A stretch of 18,739 bases of DNA. Origin: CAZWDO01 sp964632485 [NCBI: uncultured bacterium] (GTDB lineage Bacteria > JAGOEH01). The translations under genes were made by a program, and so were the position numbers. The notes below the pieces were generated by a model. It was given only the letters and a program-made list of their open reading frames with translations, was not told the DNA's origin and made no database searches. Below, piece by piece: positions 14,585-18,739 of the stretch; the first letter of the stretch is position 1; every line of letters starts with the position of its first letter. The stretch is from positions 1 through 18,739 of the forward strand of contig CAZWDO010000005.1 of the NCBI GenBank assembly GCA_964632485.1. The letters run 5' to 3'.

Positions 14585-17023
14585 ATGATGAGTGGTGGAA
14601 ACCAAAAGACAATTCTTCTCGTTGAAGACGAAATTCTGATCGCCCTATCTGAAAAAATGACCCTTGAAAGATATCAGTATAACGTCATCACCGTGAATAC
14701 CGGCGAAAAAGCGATTGAAATCATTGAAAAAAATCCCGACATAAATTTGATTCTGATGGATATTGATCTGGGTAAAGGCATTGATGGAACGCAAGCCGCG
14801 GAAATTATCTTAAAGGATCGGGATATTCCAGTGGTTTTCCTTTCCAGTCACGCTGAACCCGAAATTGTGGAAAAAACGGAAAAAATCACATCTTATGGCT
14901 ATGTCGTGAAAAGTTCAAGCAACACCGTTCTTGATGCTTCAATCAAGATGGCGTTCAAACTTTTTGACTCAATGATGAAGACGAAGGAGAAAGAAGAGGC
15001 ATTACAGAAAAGCAGCGAAACGACTGAAAAATATTTAAACGTAGTCGCAGAGATCATTATCTCCCTCGATACTCATGGAACAATAACCTTATTGAACGAT
15101 AGCGGACACAAACTTTTGGGCTGGGAAACCGGTGAACTGGTTGGTAAAAACTGGTTTGATGTATGTCTGCCAATGGAAAATCAAAGTGAAGTGCGAAATG
15201 TTTTTAACATACTCATGAGCGGAAATATCGAAAATGTTGCCAATTATGAAAATACTGTAGTTACAAAAAGTGGAAAAGTAAAAATAATCAGTTGGCATAA
15301 CGTAATACTTACGGATAATCATGGAACAATCACCGGATTACTGAGCTCCGGACAAGATATTACAGAACACAACCGGGTGCAAGCAGCGCTTTTCGAAAGT
15401 GATGTCAGATATAGGAGTTTTGTTGAACACAGCAGCGAAGGTATTTATAGAATTGAAATTGCCCCTCCTGTATCGATTGATTTACCCCCAGACGAACTTA
15501 TCCGTATAATAAATGAGCGGGCTGTTGTTACTGAAGTCAATAACGCGCTGGCGAATATGTATTCTCTTTCACCGGATCAAATGATTGGACGATTGGCCAT
15601 AGACTTTGCGCCTAACTACGGCAAAAGAGCCATCCTGGTATTACAGAATCAGAAACATCAAGTCGTTAATGAGGAAACAATAGATACTGATAGGGAGGGC
15701 CGACCCATTTTCCTGGAAGAAAGCTATCATGGCGAAGTCATTGATGGTCAGCTTGTTAGAATTTGGGGTGTTCAACGGAATATCACTGAACGCAAATTGA
15801 CAGAGAATGAGCTAAAGAAAAAAACCCGGGAACTCAATCTTATCTTTGATACTGTTCCCGCGATGATTTGGCAAAAAGATGAACACGGAAAATATCTGCA
15901 GGTAAACAAAACATATTGTGATATAGTTGGGATATCCAAAGAAAATATATTGGGTAAAACGGATTATGATCTTTATCCTCAAGAGATTGCCGACATATAT
16001 GTGAACGATGATAAAAAAGTTCTACATACAGGGAACCCTCTTAAAGGAATTGAAGAGCGCCATAAAAAAAAATCCGGGGAATATGGATGGAGCTTGACCC
16101 ATAAACAAATCGTCAATAGCATTGAGGGGGAACTTGTCGGAACTATGGGTTTTGCTTTAGATATTACCAAAAGAAAACAGATAAAAAAATCCCTGGAGGA
16201 CAACGAAAGTTTACTGAGAAACATTATTGATTCCTCTACTGATTACATTTTTGTAAAGGATACTAATTTACGTACTATACTATGTAATAAAGCGTTTGCT
16301 AAAACTTTTGGGAAACAACCTTCTGAGTTTATAGGTAAAACGGACATTGAAAATGGTTGGGATGCTGAACTTGTCGAAGGAAATCCTGAGAAGGGAATAA
16401 GAGGGTATAAACATGACGACCTTGACGCTTTAAGCGGAAAAATTGTTCAAAATGTTGATAAAGCCTTTATTTCCGGAGAAATTCATTTCTTTGATTCTAT
16501 TAAAGTCCCAATCAAAAATGAGAGCGGCGAAATTTTTGGCATTCTTGGAATCAGCAGAGACGTTACCGATCGCAAGAGGATAGATGAGAAGATTCAGAAA
16601 AATGAAGAACTGTTAAGGATTATAACTGAAACTATACAAGATGCAATTTTTGCAAAGAATATAAATCGCGAATACATTTTTGTAAATCCTGCAGCAGTAA
16701 AAATCCTTGGTTTACCCATTGAAAATATTATTGGTAAAAAAGCAGAAGATATCTTTACCCTCGAAAATTGCCAAAAAATTAAAGAAGTGGACGATATAAA
16801 TTTTCAGGGCAAAGCAGTCGATCAGATTAAAAGTCTTACGATTGGAGGGGAAGAAATCTATTTTCAGACAACCCAAAGTCCGATATATAATGTTAATAAT
16901 GAAATAATAGGAATAGCTGGAGTCGTAAAAAACATAACTGAAATTGTAAAAACAGATGAAAAAATTAACCAGTTATTGAAAGAAAAAGAACTCCTCCTCA
17001 AAGAAATTCATCACAGCAAGTAG
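14585..17023 (+). CDS. Receiver plus five-PAS sensor, truncated inside the HisKA_2 H-box
   Basis: About 812 residues; numbering here counts from a TTG at 14582. An N-terminal receiver (~9-125) has E15, D16, D60 and K110, although K110 is followed by S instead of P. Five PAS domains follow (~145-262, ~273-403, ~413-530, ~540-664, ~675-788), most ending in a DIT/ER-like motif. The protein then enters a HisKA_2 domain, EKELLLKEIHH, and stops with SK where family members read RVKNN. No frame downstream continues the kinase, so the dimerisation helix and ATPase domain are gone. It can be phosphorylated in principle but cannot act as a kinase. AAGGA lies 4 bases before the ATG at 14585 and 7 before the ATG at 14588; either may be used. 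It has its own promoter. It is either a recent 3' deletion or a kinase-less signal adaptor. Confidence 0.9.
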   Translation: MMSGGNQKTILLVEDEILIALSEKMTLERYQYNVITVNTGEKAIEIIEKNPDINLILMDIDLGKGIDGTQAAEIILKDRDIPVVFLSSHAEPEIVEKTEKITSYGYVVKSSSNTVLDASIKMAFKLFDSMMKTKEKEEALQKSSETTEKYLNVVAEIIISLDTHGTITLLNDSGHKLLGWETGELVGKNWFDVCLPMENQSEVRNVFNILMSGNIENVANYENTVVTKSGKVKIISWHNVILTDNHGTITGLLSSGQDITEHNRVQAALFESDVRYRSFVEHSSEGIYRIEIAPPVSIDLPPDELIRIINERAVVTEVNNALANMYSLSPDQMIGRLAIDFAPNYGKRAILVLQNQKHQVVNEETIDTDREGRPIFLEESYHGEVIDGQLVRIWGVQRNITERKLTENELKKKTRELNLIFDTVPAMIWQKDEHGKYLQVNKTYCDIVGISKENILGKTDYDLYPQEIADIYVNDDKKVLHTGNPLKGIEERHKKKSGEYGWSLTHKQIVNSIEGELVGTMGFALDITKRKQIKKSLEDNESLLRNIIDSSTDYIFVKDTNLRTILCNKAFAKTFGKQPSEFIGKTDIENGWDAELVEGNPEKGIRGYKHDDLDALSGKIVQNVDKAFISGEIHFFDSIKVPIKNESGEIFGILGISRDVTDRKRIDEKIQKNEELLRIITETIQDAIFAKNINREYIFVNPAAVKILGLPIENIIGKKAEDIFTLENCQKIKEVDDINFQGKAVDQIKSLTIGGEEIYFQTTQSPIYNVNNEIIGIAGVVKNITEIVKTDEKINQLLKEKELLLKEIHHSK

Positions 17024-17051
17024 GATCACTGTTTTTTTTAAAATTAAAAGT

Positions 17052-17080
17052 TTGACATTAACAGAGATTTCAATTATATT
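17052..17080 (+). promoter_or_regulatory. Sigma-70 promoter of the last sensor gene
   Basis: TTGACA (17052-17057), 17-base spacer, TATATT (17075-17080), only 28 bases after the stop of the preceding gene. The predicted start site is near 17087, so the leader is ~87 bases and contains the GC palindrome and the short leader frame. Confidence 0.75.
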
Positions 17081-17109
17081 CATAAAGTGTTGTATGTTTG
17101 TTTAACACT

Positions 17110-17120
17110 GCGCGCCGCGC
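17110..17120. repeat. GC-only 11-base palindrome in an AT-rich leader
   Basis: GCGCG-C-CGCGC lies ~25 bases after the predicted transcription start of the last sensor gene. Its composition contrasts with the AT-rich DNA around it. It may be an operator; as RNA the one-base loop prevents full pairing. Confidence 0.3.
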
Positions 17121-17141
17121 CGGACCAAACGAGACTAAATC

Positions 17142-17174
17142 ATGGAACTTTTCAACTTACCGGAGATAATTTAA
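17142..17174 (+). CDS. Possible 10-residue leader peptide overlapping the sensor start
   Basis: ATG at 17142 opens MELFNLPEII, whose TAA shares one base with the ATG of the sensor gene (TAATG). Such overlaps often couple translation. The leader has only a weak GAG as a ribosome site, and the frame may be coincidental, since the sensor has its own GGAG. Confidence 0.15.
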   Translation: MELFNLPEII

Positions 17175-18739
17175 TGAATGAAGCCCATTTGAAAGCGCTT
17201 CTGAGCTGCCCGCTGCTCGGATATGCCCACCACCGGATTGTTCTCGATGATCAGGGTAAACCGGTCGATTATGAATTTCTGGAAGTCAATACAACATTTG
17301 AAAACCTAACCGGGTTGAAAAAAGAGAACATCATTAACCGTACGGTCAGGGAAGCCATTCCAGGTATTGATAAAGGAGATTTTGACTGGATCAGTTACTA
17401 TGGTGAAGTGGCGCTCAATAGTGGAGAAAAGGTGTTTGAGCAGTATTCAGACCTGCTGAAAAAGTGGTACCGGGTTCATGTTTATTCCTCGGAAAAGATG
17501 TATTTCACAACCATGTTTCTGGATATCGCCGACAATTTGGAAAAAGAGATTGAACTGACCCAGAGCCGCAATCAATTTGAATCTCTGGTAAACAACCTTC
17601 CCGGAATTGTTTACCGCTGCCAAAACGATCCGGACTGGACCATGCTCTACATGAGTTCCGAAGTAAGTTCTATTACAGGTTATTTAGCAAGCGAACTTCT
17701 CAACAACTCGATTATCTCATATAGCTCCATAATTGATCCGGATGACAGTTCAATGGTTGCCGATGCAGTCAATGCAGGTATCTCAGCCGATAAAGCCTGG
17801 TTAGTGGAGTATCGGATCCGGCGCAAGGATGGCTCGATCCGTTGGGTTTACGAGAAAGGACATGCTGTCCGCGATAAGGATGGGTCGGTTTGCTATCTGG
17901 ACGGATTCATTCTGGATATTACCGCGCAGAAAAAGTCGGAAGAGATAATCAAAGAAAATGAACAATTGCAACGGTCAATTCTGAACAGTATCGCGGTAGG
18001 CGTACTCCTCATTGACCCGAAAACCCGGATTATTGAAGTTGCAAATGATTATGCGGCAAAAATGATTAATGAATCCGCGGAAAACATTATTGGAAAAATT
18101 TGCCACTCTTTTATTTGTCCCGCTATGGAAAATAGCTGTCCGATATGCGACAAGAACCAGGAGATTGATAATTCTGATAAAGTCTTGTTGCGGTCTGACA
18201 GTAGTCAGCTTTCAATTTTAAAAACGGTTAAGAGAATACAGATACATGGAAAAGAGAAACTGCTTGAGAGTTTCATTGATATTTCCGAGAGAAAAAACTT
18301 TGAGGAGGAGATCAAGCTGATTTCCAACCGTCTGGCATTAGCGACACAAGCGGGGGGTGTGGGTGTCTGGGATTATGATGTTGTCAACAATGTTCTGGTG
18401 TGGGACGACCAGATGTTCGCCCTCTATGGTATAAAAAAAGAGAATTTTCTGGGCGCCTATGAAGCATGGCAAAATGGTCTTCATCCGGATGACAAAAAAA
18501 GAGGCGACGATGAAATTATGCTGGCCTTAAAAGGTGAAAAAAATTTTGATACAGAATTCCGTATCGTATGGCCCAATGGAGAGGTTCGCAATATCAGGGC
18601 AATGGCGCAGGTTGATCGGGATGCATGGGGCAAGCCCTTGCGGATGATCGGCACTAATTGGGATATCACCGGGCAAAAGAGGATTTTAGAAGAACTCCTC
18701 AAAGCCAAAGAAGCCGCCGAAACCGCTAATAAATCCAAA
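17174..18739 (+). CDS. Multi-PAS sensor, probably histidine kinase, 3' end outside the window
   Basis: Open from the ATG at 17174 through the last base (522 codons, no stop). Four PAS domains: ~12-118 (with VDYEFLEVNTTFENLTG), ~133-252 (PGIVYRCQNDPDW...ILDITAQKK), ~265-373 with a cysteine cluster (GKICHSFICPAMENSCPICD: C310, C315, C322, C325), and ~385-500 (GVWDYDVVNN...NWDITGQKR). The final residues, LLKAKEAAETANKSK, are the linker that normally leads into FLANMSHEIRTP of a classical HisKA domain, so a hybrid-type kinase probably continues outside the window. There is no signal peptide or membrane span. GGAG lies 8 bases before the ATG. It has its own promoter, downstream of the truncated receiver/PAS gene. 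The missing 3' end is a window edge, not a lesion. Confidence 0.88.
   Translation, partial: MNEAHLKALLSCPLLGYAHHRIVLDDQGKPVDYEFLEVNTTFENLTGLKKENIINRTVREAIPGIDKGDFDWISYYGEVALNSGEKVFEQYSDLLKKWYRVHVYSSEKMYFTTMFLDIADNLEKEIELTQSRNQFESLVNNLPGIVYRCQNDPDWTMLYMSSEVSSITGYLASELLNNSIISYSSIIDPDDSSMVADAVNAGISADKAWLVEYRIRRKDGSIRWVYEKGHAVRDKDGSVCYLDGFILDITAQKKSEEIIKENEQLQRSILNSIAVGVLLIDPKTRIIEVANDYAAKMINESAENIIGKICHSFICPAMENSCPICDKNQEIDNSDKVLLRSDSSQLSILKTVKRIQIHGKEKLLESFIDISERKNFEEEIKLISNRLALATQAGGVGVWDYDVVNNVLVWDDQMFALYGIKKENFLGAYEAWQNGLHPDDKKRGDDEIMLALKGEKNFDTEFRIVWPNGEVRNIRAMAQVDRDAWGKPLRMIGTNWDITGQKRILEELLKAKEAAETANKSK

Noticed and set aside
18481-18738. Minus-strand frame near the window end
   Set aside because: It is the antisense shadow of the last PAS domain of the sensor that runs off the window.
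14585-18739. Diversity-generating retroelement or phase-variable repeat as the cause of the truncated sensors
   Set aside because: No reverse transcriptase, template repeat, invertase or long homopolymer or simple repeat lies at the break points within the window.

Overview
The window looks like a chromosomal segment of a Gram-negative, probably motile, environmental bacterium with an AT-leaning genome (GC near the low 40s by eye). An outer-membrane TonB-dependent receptor, a periplasmic YfiR-type protein and a methyl-accepting chemotaxis protein support this. Several upstream regions carry textbook sigma-70 promoters (TTGACA or TTGATA, 17-base spacer, TATATT or TATACT). That argues against Bacteroidota, whose promoters differ. 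The gene content (many PAS sensors, HisKA_2 kinases, receptor plus YfiR) would fit lineages such as Calditrichota, Ignavibacteria or KSB1-like phyla, but this placement is inference.

Layout. (1) 122-3706, minus: a PAS-PAS-GAF HisKA_2 histidine kinase with its own promoter and terminator, then a receiver-PAS-HD-GYP response regulator. They are a likely two-component pair with c-di-GMP hydrolysis as output. (2) 3800-7500: a decayed zone. It holds a frameshifted relic resembling the C-terminal RCK-like part of an ion-channel protein, an orphan coiled-coil gene with a near-consensus promoter, a histidine-kinase relic cut just before the H-box, an intact glycerate kinase, and an IS1634/IS4-type transposase carrying a frameshift, a nonsense codon and an apparent internal deletion. 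(3) 7775-10609, minus: a membrane PAS chemotaxis protein ending at a 12-bp hairpin, preceded by a PAS-GAF-PAS protein whose last ~34 residues look like the tail of a kinase ATPase domain, as if the catalytic core had been deleted in frame. (4) 10860-13530, plus: a TonB receptor-YfiR operon transcribed away from these sensors. (5) 13675-14166, minus: a small secreted protein of unknown function, convergent with the YfiR gene across a GC-rich hairpin. (6) 14474-18739, plus: a receiver plus five-PAS protein that stops inside the H-box (HHSK then stop), followed by a multi-PAS sensor that runs off the window.

The theme is signal transduction. At least five large PAS sensors lie close together, and three of them share a cysteine-cluster PAS. 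The most unusual pattern is repeated loss of kinase catalytic cores while the sensory parts stay open: one truncation at the H-box, one apparent core deletion, one relic ending before the H-box, and possibly a fourth. I see no rRNA, tRNA, CRISPR array or prophage module.
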